The position numbers and the translations under genes are program-made. This document shows positions 33,201 through 45,291 of a DNA stretch of 64,000 nt, one piece after another; positions within the stretch are counted from its first letter, which is position 1; each line of letters begins with the position of its first letter. The notes under the pieces were generated by a model. That model was not told where the DNA came from and made no database searches. It saw nothing but the letters and a program-made list of their open reading frames with translations. Origin of the DNA: Paracyclopina nana (taxonomy: Eukaryota > Arthropoda > Copepoda > Cyclopoida > Cyclopettidae); NCBI GenBank assembly GCA_019096065.1, contig JAGUCH010000002.1, forward strand, positions 446,501 to 510,500. Direction: 5' to 3'.

Positions 33201-36200
33201 TCAGCAGTTTTTCTAATTGGCTAATTGGCTAGTGCATACATACAGTGTTCCTTGGCCAAGACTTCTTCGAGCATTTTTAATGGGAAACTTGGCTATTCCA
33301 CAGCTTGATGCCAAAATCAGTTCTTTTTACGTGATTTTGCGTGCAACAATTTTTCCCAGCAGATTTGCTCGAAAAGCGCCATCTGGCGAAAAAGTTTGTC
33401 CCTCCACTAGCTTATTATAGAGCCCAATGATAGACGTGGACTAACTAAACATTCATGTTCGGCAGCTGAGCCAAAAATGGCGCCAAATTTGAATAATCAA
33501 ATAGTCTGCCTACAAAGCACTTAATTTTGTTTCTCATTGAATTTGTTGGTCCAAATGAAATCTGATTGTGCGTTTCAACAAAAGATCTGGTTCCGGTTGT
33601 CTTAGTGACTGTAGGTCCAATTTAATATATCTTTTACAGTCGTAGGTCCAAGTCTACTGTAGCATTTACATTCCGGATTTTGCTTTCCGGATCAATGTGC
33701 AAAAAAGGGAGATTCCTTATTAAGTCAATAAATTGATAAGGCTTAAAACTTTGGGCACTTTTTCACTTAAAAAAATCATTCATAAAACACCAAATTTTTT
33801 AAATATTCCATTCAAACTATCCTAGCCAGTTTGTCATATTTATTATTAAGTGCCCTTTTTCAATACAACAGTATTTGCTGTAATTGTACGGCTCATTGAA
33901 AATAAAGCAAGTTATTATGAGTTTTGTTTTGCCAAAGTTATTGAAACTGATAATGTTGTTTTTGTTAAATGAATTATCTGTAATGATTGTATTGAATTAA
34001 GCGATTCTTTCAACCCTCAATTGACATTTTTAAAGTGGTTCATTTTTTCTAGTTTCATGCTTAATTTAGTATTTCTTAAATAGCCAAGCATACAAATTGT
34101 AATTTTGCTGATTGATTCAACATTTTAATACAACTGGGATTAAAACTCCTATTCTTATTAGAAGAGCGCCATCTTTGTTCACTTGATGCAGTTGGGAGAT
34201 GTGCAGACTAGGCAAAATCCAGTTTCAAAACAATTGGAATTAACCGAAACAGCAACATCAGCAGCTTTTTATGCTAGCATCGCTAATTAAACATACATGC
34301 TTACAAGGTGATCGTCAAAAAAAAAAATGGGTACAATTAAGTTGCGAAGAAGTAGAAAATGTAACTTTTAAAATGAGATGCTTTGCTAAAGACTAAGTTC
34401 CTTGGCATAAGTTCAAGTTGTTCTGATTTTGTATTTAAGTTAATAGACCGAATTCCACTTTTTTTTTAAACATAAGTCCAACTTAAAATACTAAATTAAG
34501 TTGTAGGACCAAGAGAATATCAGCAACTTTTTAAAAATCTTTAAGAAACCTCTGTAATGCCAAAGGTAGTCCTGGACTTTGCTTTCCGGATCAATGTGCA
34601 AAAAGGGACATTCCCTTTTAAGGCAAGAGTTTGAAATGATATACATGTCCAAAAATTGCAAAAACTACCTAACACATTTTTTTGAAAAATCCCATTTGAA
34701 GTTCCTTTCAAATTATCAAACCTAGTCAATTTTTATTAAGTGTACTTTTTTAGCGACAACAGCATATGCTGTTAATGTAAGTACCTCGAAAATATTGTTT
34801 TATATGGCGTCGTTAACGCTTTAAAAATATGTGATGTTTTCTTGCCTAAAAAGATCTGAAATAATCACTTTGAATAAACAGATGCTTTCTACCTATAAAT
34901 GACGCTTTAAAAGATATTTATATGTTTCAAGTTTCACGCTTAATTTATGATTTTTGCAAAATTCAAGCATACAAATTGTGATTTTGCTGATCGATTCAAG
35001 TCATTTAATTCATTAGGGATTGAAACTCCTATTCCCGTAAGAAGAGCGCCATCTTTGTTCATTCGATGCAGTTGGGAGATGTGCATACAAGGCAAAATTC
35101 AGTTTCAAAACAATTGGCATTGACCGGTGCAGCATCATCATCAGCTCTTCTGAGAAGCTTCGTCAATTAAGCATACAGTGTGTCTCTCAAAATCGGGTTT
35201 TAAATAAGGCGGCAATAAGTTAAGGCTGCTATTTAACGAAACACTCTGTAAAACCTTTGCAAACAAGTCAGTCGGGTCAATTTCCAAAATCAACAAGATT
35301 CGCGTACTCGTGCCAAAAATTCGCAGCCGTCGCCCTTTTTTGCATAGGTCATGTGGTTTTTTGGACCTTTTCATTGGTCCAATGTAAACATTTAAAAGTT
35401 TAGCATAAAACCACCAAACATTCTTTGTAGGTCTACATTTTCAAGCCAGTCCATATAAATTCAGATATTGCTTTCCCACATCCTAACAGATCCGGATTTG
35501 CTAAAAGTCGTAGGTCAACCCTCAAACCTCATTTCTACATAGAAGGTTCCAATCAAAATAGGCAATTTTTCCAAGAATCTATTTTTCAGTAGCTAAATAT
35601 TGAGTTCCTGACTTAAAAAATATTTGGCAAGAATTCAAAAAAAAAAAATATTTGATCTTTTCCGTTGATCCAACATAGCAATAAAAAAATTAAATAAAAG
35701 CACTGAACATTGTTATTTGGTCTTCGTTTTGAAGCCAGCCCAAAAAAATCAGATCTTGCTTTCCCATATCGTAACAGATCCGGACGGATTTGCTAAAAAT
35801 CGTAGGTCCAACTTCAAACCTCAATTTGACATAGTAGGTCCAAATCAAAAATAGGCAACGTTTCACAGATTCTAGGCTTTCTTCTCTCATCTTCTTTTCA
35901 ATAGCTTACAATTCTACATTTATAAGTCAGCCGAAATCAAACCAGAAAATGCATTCCTACCGTAAAAACAAATCCGGATTCATTAAAGAAATTGTAGCCT
36001 TCAAACCTCATTTTTAGATAGAAGGTCCAAATTGAAATAGGCAATGTTTCAGAGAATCAAGGCTTGCTCATCTACTTTTCAATAGCTAACGATTCTACAT
36101 TTTTAAGTCAGTCGAAATAAAACTAGAATATGCATTCCTACTGTAAAAACAAATCTGGATTTGTTAAAGAAATTGTAGGTCCACCTACAAACCTCATTTT

Positions 36201-37686
36201 AACACAGTAGGTCCAAATCAAAATAGGCAATTTTTCCAAGAATCAAGGCTTGCTTCGCTCATCTTTATTTCAATAGCTAACGATTGACTTACTGAATTCA
36301 GTAATATTTGGTAAAGTTTGCAAAAATAAACTTTTTCAATATTTTCCGTCGGTCCAATGAAGCAGTATGAAAAAGTCTGCCATAAAACCACCTAACATTG
36401 TTCGTGATTCTACATTTTTAAGTCAGCCTAAAAGAAACCAGAATATACATTCCTACCCTAATAGCTAATCCGGATTTGTTAAAGAAATTGCAGGTCCGCC
36501 TTCAAACCTCATTTCTATATAGTAGGTCCAAATCAAAATAGGCAACTTTTCGGAGAATCTAGGCTTTCTTCGCTCATCTTCCATTAAATAGCTTTCAATT
36601 CTACATTTATAAGTCAGCCAAAGTAAAAGCAGATTATGCATTCCTTCTGTAATAACAAATCCGGATTCGCTAAAAATTGTAGGTCCAACGTCAAACCTCA
36701 TATATACATAGTAGGTCCAAATCAAAATAGGCAACATTTCCAAGAATCTAGGCTTGCTTCGCTCATCTTCTTTTCAATAGCTAACGACTGACTTACTGAA
36801 TCTGGAGTAGAAGTAGCATTCGGGCATTTTTGACATGTCATACTCGTGCAAAAATTCGCAGCCGTCGCCCTTTTTGCACAGGTCAAGTGGCTTTTTTGAC
36901 CTTTTCATTGGTCCAATTTGAACATGAAAAAATCTAGCATAAAACCACTGAACATGGTTCGTAGGTCTACATTTTCAAGTCAGCCCACATAAAATCAGAT
37001 CTTGCTTTCCCACATCAGAACAGATCCGGATTTGCTAAAAGTCCACCCTAAAAACCTCATTTTTACAAAGTTGGTCCAAATCAAGATAGGGAACTTTTTC
37101 AAGAATCTATTTTTCAGTCGCTAAAGATTGAGTTCCTCAATTTAGTAATATTTGGCGAAAACAAACTTATTTGATCTTTTCCGTTGATCCAACAAAGCAA
37201 TCAAATCCTAACAGATCCGGATTTGCTAAAAATTGTAGGTCCACCCTCAAACCTCATTTCTACATAGTAGGTCCAAATAAAAATAGGCAACATTTAAGAG
37301 ATTTTAGGCTTGCTTCGCTCATCTTCTTTTCAATAGCTAACGACTGACTTACTGAATCTGGAGTAGAAGTAGCATTCGGGCATTTTTGACATGTCATACT
37401 CGTGCAAAAATTCGCAGCCGTCGCCCTTTTTGCACAGGCCACGCAGCCAATGTTTGCAAACGATCGTTTTGTCGCCACGCACGTGTCTGAACGGGCAATT
37501 CGTGCCCTTCAAGCACGAACTTTTGACGTAGAAATCGCAGACGGCGGCTCCGGATTTGTCCATGCCCGGAAAAGGGACCGGAAGTGCCCCGAGCTGGCTT
37601 TTCAGCGCCTCTTCAATGGCGAAGACGATATTCGTCACCGGAGCCACCAACTCGTTCATTTTGACGCACTTTTCGCCGAGTTTCAC
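30164..37686 (-). CDS. CPSF4: CPSF4/Clipper: 30-kDa cleavage and polyadenylation factor
   Basis: Three exons: 37353-37686 (start here, or more likely at Met 37662 by alignment to the family MxELIxxV start), 30489-30832 and 30164-30379; 289 aa from 37662. Exon 1 encodes PFPGMDKSGAAVCDFYVKS, then CCCH fingers 1-2 (CPFRHVRGDKTIVCKHWLRG, CKKGDGCEFLHEYDMSKMPE). Exon 2 encodes fingers 3-5 (CPFLHIDPESKIRDCPWYDR, CRHGPSCRHRH, CPKGPDCPDTHPRFELP) and a CCHC knuckle (CHYCGEPGHKVSHC). Exon 3 has a second knuckle (CFKCGENGHFANRC) and ends KGHLAFLSANAGRR. Five CCCH fingers plus two knuckles is the Drosophila Clipper arrangement. In the CPSF complex this subunit recognises the AAUAAA signal of pre-mRNA. Intron 1 is 6.5 kb and made of tandem repeats with exon fragments. 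Confidence 0.95.
31197..31916. mobile_element. about 720-bp TIR element in CPSF4 intron 1
   Basis: The left end reads CACAAATCCACCTAAACGCAG and the right end (31888-31916) is its inverted copy. Both ends carry further copies of the CTAAACGCAGTC motif (left: 31244-31281). There is no coding content, and target duplication was not resolved. Probably a non-autonomous DNA transposon. Confidence 0.65.
33100..35125. repeat. 0.9-1.05-kb tandem duplications carrying CPSF4 exon 2 fragments
   Basis: The block GAGCGCCATCTTTGTTCA followed by GGGAGATGTGCA..GGCAAAATCCAGTTT recurs near 33109, 34164 and 35042. Between them, pieces of CPSF4 exon 2 (TTTGCTTTCCGGATCAATGT and CAAAAAGGG) occur at 33674-33722 and 34549-34620. 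These are decayed exon copies without open frame. Confidence 0.75.
35275..35355 (-). pseudogene. decayed copy of CPSF4 exon 1 3' half
   Basis: The minus strand matches the exon segment for CKKGDGCEFLHEY, but with an inserted base in the A-run and another in the Leu-His region, so the frame is broken. It lies at the boundary between the 1-kb and the 270-bp repeat arrays of CPSF4 intron 1. Confidence 0.7.
35380..37345. repeat. roughly 250-290-bp tandem repeats in CPSF4 intron 1
   Basis: Repeated blocks contain AATAGCTAACGATT, TTTTAAGTCAGCC, AACAAATCCGGATTTG and TAGGTCCAAATCAAAATAGG in the same order, about seven times. One unit retains the exon 1 fragment. Confidence 0.8.
36788..36900 (-). pseudogene. 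near-perfect copy of CPSF4 exon 1 3' half with its donor
   Basis: It matches 37343-37440 almost base for base on the minus strand, including codons for CKKGDGCEFLHEYDMSKMPE and the GTAAGTCA donor. The first half of the exon is missing and the upstream sequence (in the gene's direction) is intron-like. It could act as a decoy 5' splice site or cryptic exon. Confidence 0.85.
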
Positions 37687-37914
37687 CCACGCAAATTCAA
37701 TTTTCAGCTTTGTTTACGTTTTGGTGCAGAGCGCGCGGTGACGCCAGACGGTTTGACGGAAAAAGCGCAAATGTCAACAAAACGCCAAAACAAACGCGAG
37801 CGGATTTTTTTATTTGTAATTGTGCTTTAAAATTGCATTGTGAATACATTAACGGTTTTTCTGCGTGAATTCTTATCAACGGATTTTGAGGCTTCCGACC
37901 ACCTTTTTGGCTGA

Positions 37915-38945
37915 AAACGACCACTTTTAAAAGACCACACTTTTTAGAGCATTTCTGACCACTTTATCGGGACCACAATTTTAAGGGTATTTCAAAAACG
38001 ACCACTTTTGCGAGGCCGTAATTTTTCAGACTACTACAAAGACGACCACACGTTTTCGTAATTCTGAATATTTGCAAAACGACCACTTTTGCAACCACGA
38101 GTTTTCAGAATTCAGAATATTTTAAAAAAAACGACCGCTTTTGTGATATCACAATTTTTTAGAACATTTATTGTGCGACCACAATTTCAAAAAACGACCA
38201 TTTTTTTGTATGACCATTTTATTTACATTTGAAAAACGACCACTTTTGCGACCACGCGTAATCAGAGTAATTAAAAAGGACCACTTATGCATGAACACTA
38301 TTTTTCAGAACATTTCAAAAAACGACCACTTTTATGACCATTTTATTAACATTTGAAAGACGACCACTTTTGCAAGACCACAATACTAAACATTTGAAAA
38401 ACGACCACTTTTGCGACCACGCGTTATCAGAGCAATTAAAAAACGACCATTTTTGCAAGACTACATTTTTTCTTAACATTTCTAAAACGATCGCTTTTGC
38501 CAGACCAACATTTTTTAATACACATCAAAAAAAAATCACTTAGGTGAGCACAATGTTTCAGACTACTTCAAAAACGACCACTTTTGCATGGCCACAATTG
38601 TTCATTAACATATAAAAAAAGACCACTTTTGCGACCAACTAATTTTATTTCAGTATTTCAAAAACGACCACTTTTGTGCGACCACAATTTTTTAGAGAAT
38701 TTCAAAAACGACCACTTTTTCGAGACAACATTTTTAAATAATAAAAAATGACCACTTTTGTGAGACAGCATTTTTAAGTCATTAAAAAAACGACCACTCT
38801 TGTGAGACAACATTTTTAAATCATAAAAAAACGACCACTTTCGTGAGACCACAATTTTTTAGAACTTTGCAAAAACGACCACTTTTGTGAGACCACAATT
38901 TTTCAGAAACATTTCTAAAACGACCACTTTCCCGACCACCAACCC
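37915..38945. repeat. AACGACCACTTTTG minisatellite upstream of CPSF4
   Basis: About 25 diverged units of 35-45 bases on AAAACGACCACTTTTG plus GACCACAATTTTTCAGAACATTTC. The array begins about 230 bases from the CPSF4 start codon, so it occupies its promoter side. A stray copy lies at 40045-40070. Confidence 0.85.
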
Positions 38946-40963
38946 TCAAACAACGGCCTAAACTCAACCAAAGCATGATTGAAATGTCATTCAATGTTTG
39001 GCACAAGAAAAAATGGAAATCGCCTCTCATCAATTCTGCTTTATCCACGGCATCTTTGACCAGATCAAGGATGACCCATCATTAAAACAAATGAATAAGG
39101 ACCATTTAGAATTCAGAAAGAGCGTGTGTGTAACTCTGCTCAAGCAATGATAACGTCTGGTCGAATTGAGTGGATTTCAAGTAGCAGAACATTTGTCCCA
39201 ATTTCATATAAAGTTTGGTACTCCACATCTCCTTTCCTGACCATCCTAGCGATTTGCTTATGAAATAAAAAAAGTTAGCCCTCTCGATTTTATGAGGGGT
39301 CTTTGAAGCTCTCTTCAGCAAAAAAAGCACGCCGAAGAGAGCTAGAGGTGTTTTTTTAAATTTTAAAACTTTAAAAATAAGCTTTCAGAAAATATATAGG
39401 TTTTCTCTCAAGTCAATGTGAAGTCTCCAAATTAGTAGATAAATTGACAAAGTAAGATGAAAATGTGCCTTAAAATCACAAAAGTGTCCAAATTAATATA
39501 TATCGCCAAATTAAGATGAAATTGTGTGACTTGAAAATCAATTCCTCTTGGATTAAGTGTATTTTTGGAAAAATGGTACAAGAGCCATTTTTGGCTATTT
39601 TCAGGCAATTACAACCTTTGTTTGTAACCGAATGTAATCAAGATATTGTGACAAAAAAATAACCAAATCACCATTTTAGGATAATGTATCAAAATTGGGC
39701 GCGAAAAGTCGCGGAATGAGGAGCTATGATAGCCTGTTTTTAGCTTACGGCTATAAGAAAAAAGGTGCTAAGTCAATTTCGCGACTTTTCTGGATGAGAG
39801 TGTAAGCAGTACTTTTAGCAAATATGCACTCCTAAAATGGTATTTGTATAATTTTTTATCTTGTTTACCCAACTTAACACAAAATGTAGCGCCTGATAAT
39901 CTGTTCTTCTTCCAAATATTTTTTTTTTTTTTTTTAACTGACAGTTTTTCTGTCATTTCATATTGGCAAAATGACAAAAATGTATGTTAAAATTGGACTT
40001 TTGCTCAATTTTGGCTAAATGATTTTTGGGGAGTTTTGATCTTTTTCAAAAACGACCACTTTTCCGACCACCGATTTTTTTTACTAGTAACTAAAAGACC
40101 ACAAAAAAATGTTGGCAATGCCAAATAAGGATTGGTGAAAGCATTAGTAGAGTAAATGGCGGCAAAGCCATTATTAAACTTAAACAAGTTGATAAGAAAT
40201 GTGTTAACCTTAAAAATTCTCAAAATGAGGAAGGCAACTTGAAAACAACTCAACCAGTTTATGATTAAGGCAGCTGATAAAAAGCTGATAGCAAAAATTT
40301 GTTTATTCTAAAATGTCAGCAAACTATATGCTGAGTTGTAAAGACTCAAGTCTGCATCTCGTTTTTTCAAAGAATATATTTTTAAGTTATTTTAAGCCTT
40401 TGGCTGCATAACTTAATAACATTTTTTATTAGTATTCACAACAAAAATAACACTTTATTGGATAATAGCAATAAATAATTGAATAAAAGCTTTCTCAATT
40501 TGAGTTTTTTTAGCGATTTGCTTTAAGATGCCAAAATTAGTTTAGACATTATTTGTGCTGAATCATCATCAGTAAGAAAGTTTTTTTATAAATACTAAAT
40601 GAAATTTTACATTACCTGTGACTAGTTAGACTAGTTATCTAGAACTGCTTGTTTTCTCACTGTTGCAAAATATGAGATAAGGCTTTTATCTCATATTTCT
40701 GGAAACTTCTGGTTAAACAAGTTGAGTAATGCACACTGTGAACTGAATAGGTCAAAATGCCAGTTAAAATCATTCATTAGAAACTTATTTTATAAAACAA
40801 TTCCCCTCTAAAAATGAATCTATAAAGATTAGAAAGCATTTCATGGCTAATTAAAAAAGGAAAGTTTTTGAGTTTTGCAGGGTTCAATTTTGAGCAGTTG
40901 CCAATTTTTGTCAGCTGCTGGGTTAACTTTCACTGAAGAATAAAAAACTGGGACAACATCAAC
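38946..40963. other. intergenic region with a relic of the CACAGTGG-type MITE
   Basis: No gene was supported. 39540-39800 contains GCCATTTTTGGC and TTTTAGCTTACGGC blocks. These match the element at 9190-9658 in opposite orientation, so it is probably a diverged copy. The rest is AT-rich and unassigned, and should include the promoter of the gene at 40964. Confidence 0.5.
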
Positions 40964-41674
40964 ATGAGAACACTGTTTGTTTTATGTTTTGTCTTATTAC
41001 TAGCCCAATCTAGTTTGGGTGGTAAAAAGCAAGGTACTACATTACATAACACTACCAGAAGTTGCAAGTCATGTTATGCTAAAATTTCAGTTGAGGATGA
41101 GGTGAAAAAGGAGGAAAAAAAGCCTGAAATAGCTCAAGAGGATGGAGAAGATGTTAATAGCAAAAGCAGTGAGAGCAGTGAAGGTTTGAACCCCCAATTT
41201 CATGATATAATGCAACATGGACACATGCATTATTCGCATGATGATTTCGCATAACAGATTAGCTTTCGAACATTAAAGTATCCCCTAGACATGATTTTAG
41301 AGCAAACAAATCCAAGGGGTGAGCATGGCTCAACTAATCTGACCTGAAAGCTTTTTGCAAAAAATAAATCTGAGTAAATCATGATTACTTTAATAAAGTT
41401 TTGGGTTATCATTGCAGAAGACGATGATGATGATGATGATGATGACGATGATGAAGACACTGATGGAGATGGCTTAGTGGATGCAGTAGATCCAGATGAT
41501 GACAATGATGGCATTTTGGATGACGGTAAAAGCTCATTTTGACTGCAAAGCATGCGCTAATTATTTTGGGTTTCAGTTGATCCGGATGACGACAACGATG
41601 GCATTCTGGATGTCGATGAAGAGGACGATGACGATGATGATGACGATGACAATCAAAACAAGAATGAATTTTAA
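40964..41674 (+). CDS. secreted acidic protein with thrombospondin type 3-like Ca-binding repeats
   Basis: Three exons: 40964-41183, 41418-41525 and 41577-41674; 141 aa in frame (the first donor, GTTTGA, is weak but the phase fits exactly). Signal peptide MRTLFVLCFVLLLAQSSLGG. Next come a CKSCY pair, a Lys/Glu/Ser-rich stretch and a run of Asp. Two copies of VDPDDDNDGILD follow, preceded by DTDGDGLVDA; these D-x-D-x-D-G loops are the Ca-binding consensus of thrombospondin type 3 repeats. The second copy is on its own exon, suggesting exon duplication. Ends DDDDDNQNKNEF. Likely a secreted Ca2+-binding or mineral-associated protein; the family is not recognised further. Confidence 0.8.
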
Positions 41675-41748
41675 AAAGACTTACTATATTTAAGTTTCTT
41701 CAGTGTGCCCCTAACTTATAATCTCATGTAATCTTAAGTAATATACAT

Positions 41749-44700
41749 TCAAAATTCTTCAAATTCCTCTCTTCGCTCTACTGGCAAGATTTTGATCCAC
41801 ACATAGAAGTATCCCCAGTACATGATGTTGAAGACGAGAAATAGGAAGGGAGAGCATACCAAGAAAAATCTGTCCACATAGCCATACTGGAAGAAACAAA
41901 TCAGCATTAATCATGATTGCCTTTGTTTTTTTATCGGTCTTCATTAGCGAAGCTCTGTGAGTTATGGCTGTTTGTCACTTCCACATGATTGACGATGATG
42001 TACTGGCTTTCTCTCAACAACCATGGCAGCCATTGTGTTTGCAATCAACCAAAAGTGAGACACAAAAAGCTCCATGTCATCATTTCTCTTGTACCATTTT
42101 ATTATCACCTTATCATGCCAAGTTGAGTATTTCTTCACTCCTCCAGAAGAAGATGGGAGATTTTGCTTTCTCTTCAGTTTCAGAGAATCTCCAAGTCTCT
42201 GCTGCCGGAAGCCCTACAGTAGAAGAAAAGTTTTTAACACTACAAGTACCTAAAATACCTACATGTCTCCTTACCCAAATTGAATTAGTTTCTGCCTCAA
42301 TTGGCACATCAAGACCTGAAGTAAAAAAAGACAACTTATAGAATAATTTTCATTGAGAAGTTTTTGAATACAAGTGACCTCCTTTGACTTTGAAATCAGC
42401 TGCAGACCCATTTCTCAAAGTGCTCTCTGAATTTTGATCTTCAGTGGATTGGTTTTTGTTTGCTTGCTGCTCTGAGCTCACCATTGGTTGCTGCAGATCT
42501 GAAAAGTTCATTAGCAATAAACTAACTTTTATTCAGCCTTTGTGTCCCCCATATCAAAGGAAAGGCTGATAATGAAGTTACAAAGCTGAGATTATCTCCA
42601 TTCTTTTGTTATTGTCCCGCGAAGCCACGTGGCCGGAACCACGTGGCCTGTTTTGTTTACATTTCCGCGCGCGCACCGGTCACAAAACGCCAGCTTACTT
42701 GGAGCATCAACAAAGATTTGATTTTGCAGCTCTTGCAAGTCCTCTGCTGGGCTTTTCTTCATTTTTGGCACATAGGTTGGAGGATGATTACTCAGTGGTT
42801 TGCCAAAGTTGTTGACAAGGCCTTCAGCCAGGGTGAAGGCTCCAGCAGCAGCTGACTGAGTGGCAGCTGCAATGGCTGCAGCAGCTGACGCCCGGTCAGC
42901 ATAGACAGACTGAGAAGGGATGCCATATTTGCTCACTTTTTGCTTGCGAAACAAAATGACAGCATACTCAATGAGGGAGCCTGCAAATTATGAACTGTTT
43001 GTTGCTGTGTGAATTCAGTTTGTTGACACTTACCAAAAACAAACAGAATGCAGGCCAGCATCCAAATTTCAATGGCTGTCAAGCCCTCAGCTTTTGGAGA
43101 GTTGGTGGTGATGTTATTGAAAATGTTGATCAACACCAGAAACAGAGTGATCAGCAAGGCCATTCTACCTGCATAGAAGGACATGCTCAAGGGTGGTGAT
43201 GATGATGGGATCACTACTACTCACCTGGAACAATGTCTGGAGGGATAAGGAATGAGATCCAGGAAACCACCACAAAGAGGCCAGAAGGTAAGTAATAGGT
43301 TATAATGTAAGACATTACATGCCTTTGTAGATTCTTTGAAAAAGAAAATGATGGGTTTGATTTCATATACTTTTTTTTCTTAGTACCATTTCAAACCCTG
43401 CCAGGCTGTAGTTGCCCAGAGCTCCAGCCAGGAAAATCTTATCACTTTCCAGCAGATTTTTCACCTCAATGCTGTAATCCAAGATAATGGACTGCTTTTG
43501 AATGAAAGCCAACTTTGCAATTTTGAAAACCATCTTTGTCATGTCATAGGAATAGCTACCAACCTGAACAATCAACTCAATGAATTTATCTCACGACAAA
43601 AAATACTAGTTATTTGTCGATACCTGAAATTTGCATACTTGAGTATCTAGAGGAAAAGAGTCGAATAGCATTGGGCAAATGAAGGTAATGTGCGTTGCTT
43701 GACTGAAATGTATTTAGAAATGAGACGCCTAGCTTAAATAGTTTAGTTCAAGAAATGCTCACTTGTACAAATGGAGGCGGTGTATTCAAACAATACCAAA
43801 GGGATTGTAAACAAAAGCTCAATTCATTGGTCAACTTGAACGCTTGCAATCGTAACACAAGAGCATCAACAAACTTGACGCAAAATCTTTTGCTCTGTTG
43901 CACAAATCAAGTGAGTTCACAATCCGAACATTTAAAAAGCCAATTTTTGCAATCCTTGCTCACATTTTTTGTAATTAACGTCAACTAATCATGAATAATG
44001 AAAAGGCATTAGCGCATAGAGAAAACTGAACAACTTAATGTCGACATTTCTAGAAGAGCAAATCTCTGAACCAGAATAACATGGATGTGTCACTTTGATG
44101 TGCACTATTAGGAAATGCCTGCAGATGCACTTAGGCATGATTATTCCAATTGGCTCCATCTTTCATGAATCAGGACAGACTTGCATAGCTAGAGTAAGTT
44201 CATGTATTGGAAAAACGTGAGACTTGCCTTTATTGGAAGTAAATGTATTTGCTTAGAAGATAACTAAACCTAATTAATTAGCATTAAGGGGCCCTTCGTC
44301 TGTCAATACTTGTGTGTATTGGTGGTAAGTCTCTATTCATTAAAGCACCGTCAGAATTGGCCTTAATATTATCCGTCATTCACAGCTCTTCAGCACAAAA
44401 AATGTGGCTGGAAATTTGTAGGCATGGCTTTCTCGATGTACTTTCAGAAAACTCACTTGATTTGAGCAAAGGCGACAGCGTCAACTAGAAAATTCAACGA
44501 ACACTCATTCGTTAAGATCAGTGATGTACTTGACTAAAGACGCATACAGGAATTGTTTACAATCCCTTTGGTATCACTTGATTGCACCACCTCCATTTCA
44601 ACAAGCGAGCATTCGAGAAACTAAACTAAGGTATCTAGGAATAACATTTATGTACCTGTAGTAGATTTCCTTTTTGTGGTTGATCCACAATCCAGCAAGC

Positions 44701-45291
44701 TTCGACAGAACATCGATGACCTTAAAGGACTTGAGATTGTAAATGTAAATGTTTGGCACCCACAAGTCATGGATCAGTTCTAGGTTGACTATATTAAAAT
44801 TAAAAAACAACATTGTTTTTTTGAAGAAAAACTGGATCAGACTGGATCACCTACCTGGAATGAGCTGGTCACTGTCAGTGACATTTTCTGAAGCAAAATA
44901 CTCTTCAGACAAGTTCAAGCGAGGTTCAGACCATTGCACATTGAAATACAGCGAAAAGGTGATACTGTAATCTTTGTCATCAATTTTGAGCACATCAGAG
45001 ATTTCTATGCCTAAATAGTACATTGTTGTTCTTGGATGTCTTTGAATCAAAATGTTGTATTCTTTAAATACCTATATCAATGAGATTGTAGTCATTTCTG
45101 TAGGGAAGGTCAAATTTGGAGTAATCCAGGGGCAAACAAAGGATCTTTCTCTTGTCATCTTGGCATGACACTACTGGATTTTGAATGAGTCCACTAAAAA
45201 AGTTGGCAGATGCTGAAGAAGAAGAAGTGGTGCAATGTCCCAATGGGGCCAAAATTATGAGGTAAATGGCCAAGCACTCAATTAGTGCCAT
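41749..45291 (-). CDS. Cys-loop ligand-gated ion channel subunit, arthropod pHCl-2/CG7589-like
   Basis: Twelve exons: 45072-45291, 44855-45010, 44656-44788, 43624-43702, 43387-43563, 43225-43333, 43034-43168, 42699-42980, 42379-42498, 42275-42315, 42109-42213, 41749-41886; 564 aa with all phases matching. It has a signal peptide, then an extracellular ligand-binding domain (IHDLWVPNIYIYNLKSF) and the Cys-loop C-x13-C (CPMLFDSFPLDTQVC). TM1 is YLPSGLFVVVSWISFLI, TM2 is VPGRMALLITLFLVLINIFN, TM3 is AIEIWMLACILFVFGSLIEY, and TM4 is FFLVCSPFLFLVFNIMYWGY. The loop before TM2 reads PPDIVPGR rather than the PAR of classical GABA/glycine channels. The TM3-TM4 loop has an Ala-rich stretch. Pentameric surface channel; ligand and ion selectivity are not determinable. 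It converges on the TSP3-like gene, with 74 bases between stops. The subtype name is from memory and tentative. Confidence 0.9.
43741..44627. mobile_element. about 890-bp foldback element filling a channel-gene intron
   Basis: Arms at 43741-43814 and 44553-44627 are inverted copies at roughly 80 percent identity (TTGTTTACAATCCCTTTGGT is exact). The element starts 38 bases from one exon and ends 28 from the next, so it makes up nearly the whole intron between 44656 and 43702. No open frame of note. Confidence 0.75.

Noticed and set aside
37915..38945. CGACCACTTTTG repeats as a CRISPR-like or regulatory array
   Set aside because: Units are diverged and contiguous, without spacers; a minisatellite is the simpler reading.
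43371..43386. Later GT donor for the fifth channel exon (after an AAAAAAAA run)
   Set aside because: It breaks phase with the TM1 exon; the donor at 43385-43386 gives FEM joined in frame to NLQRHVMSY.
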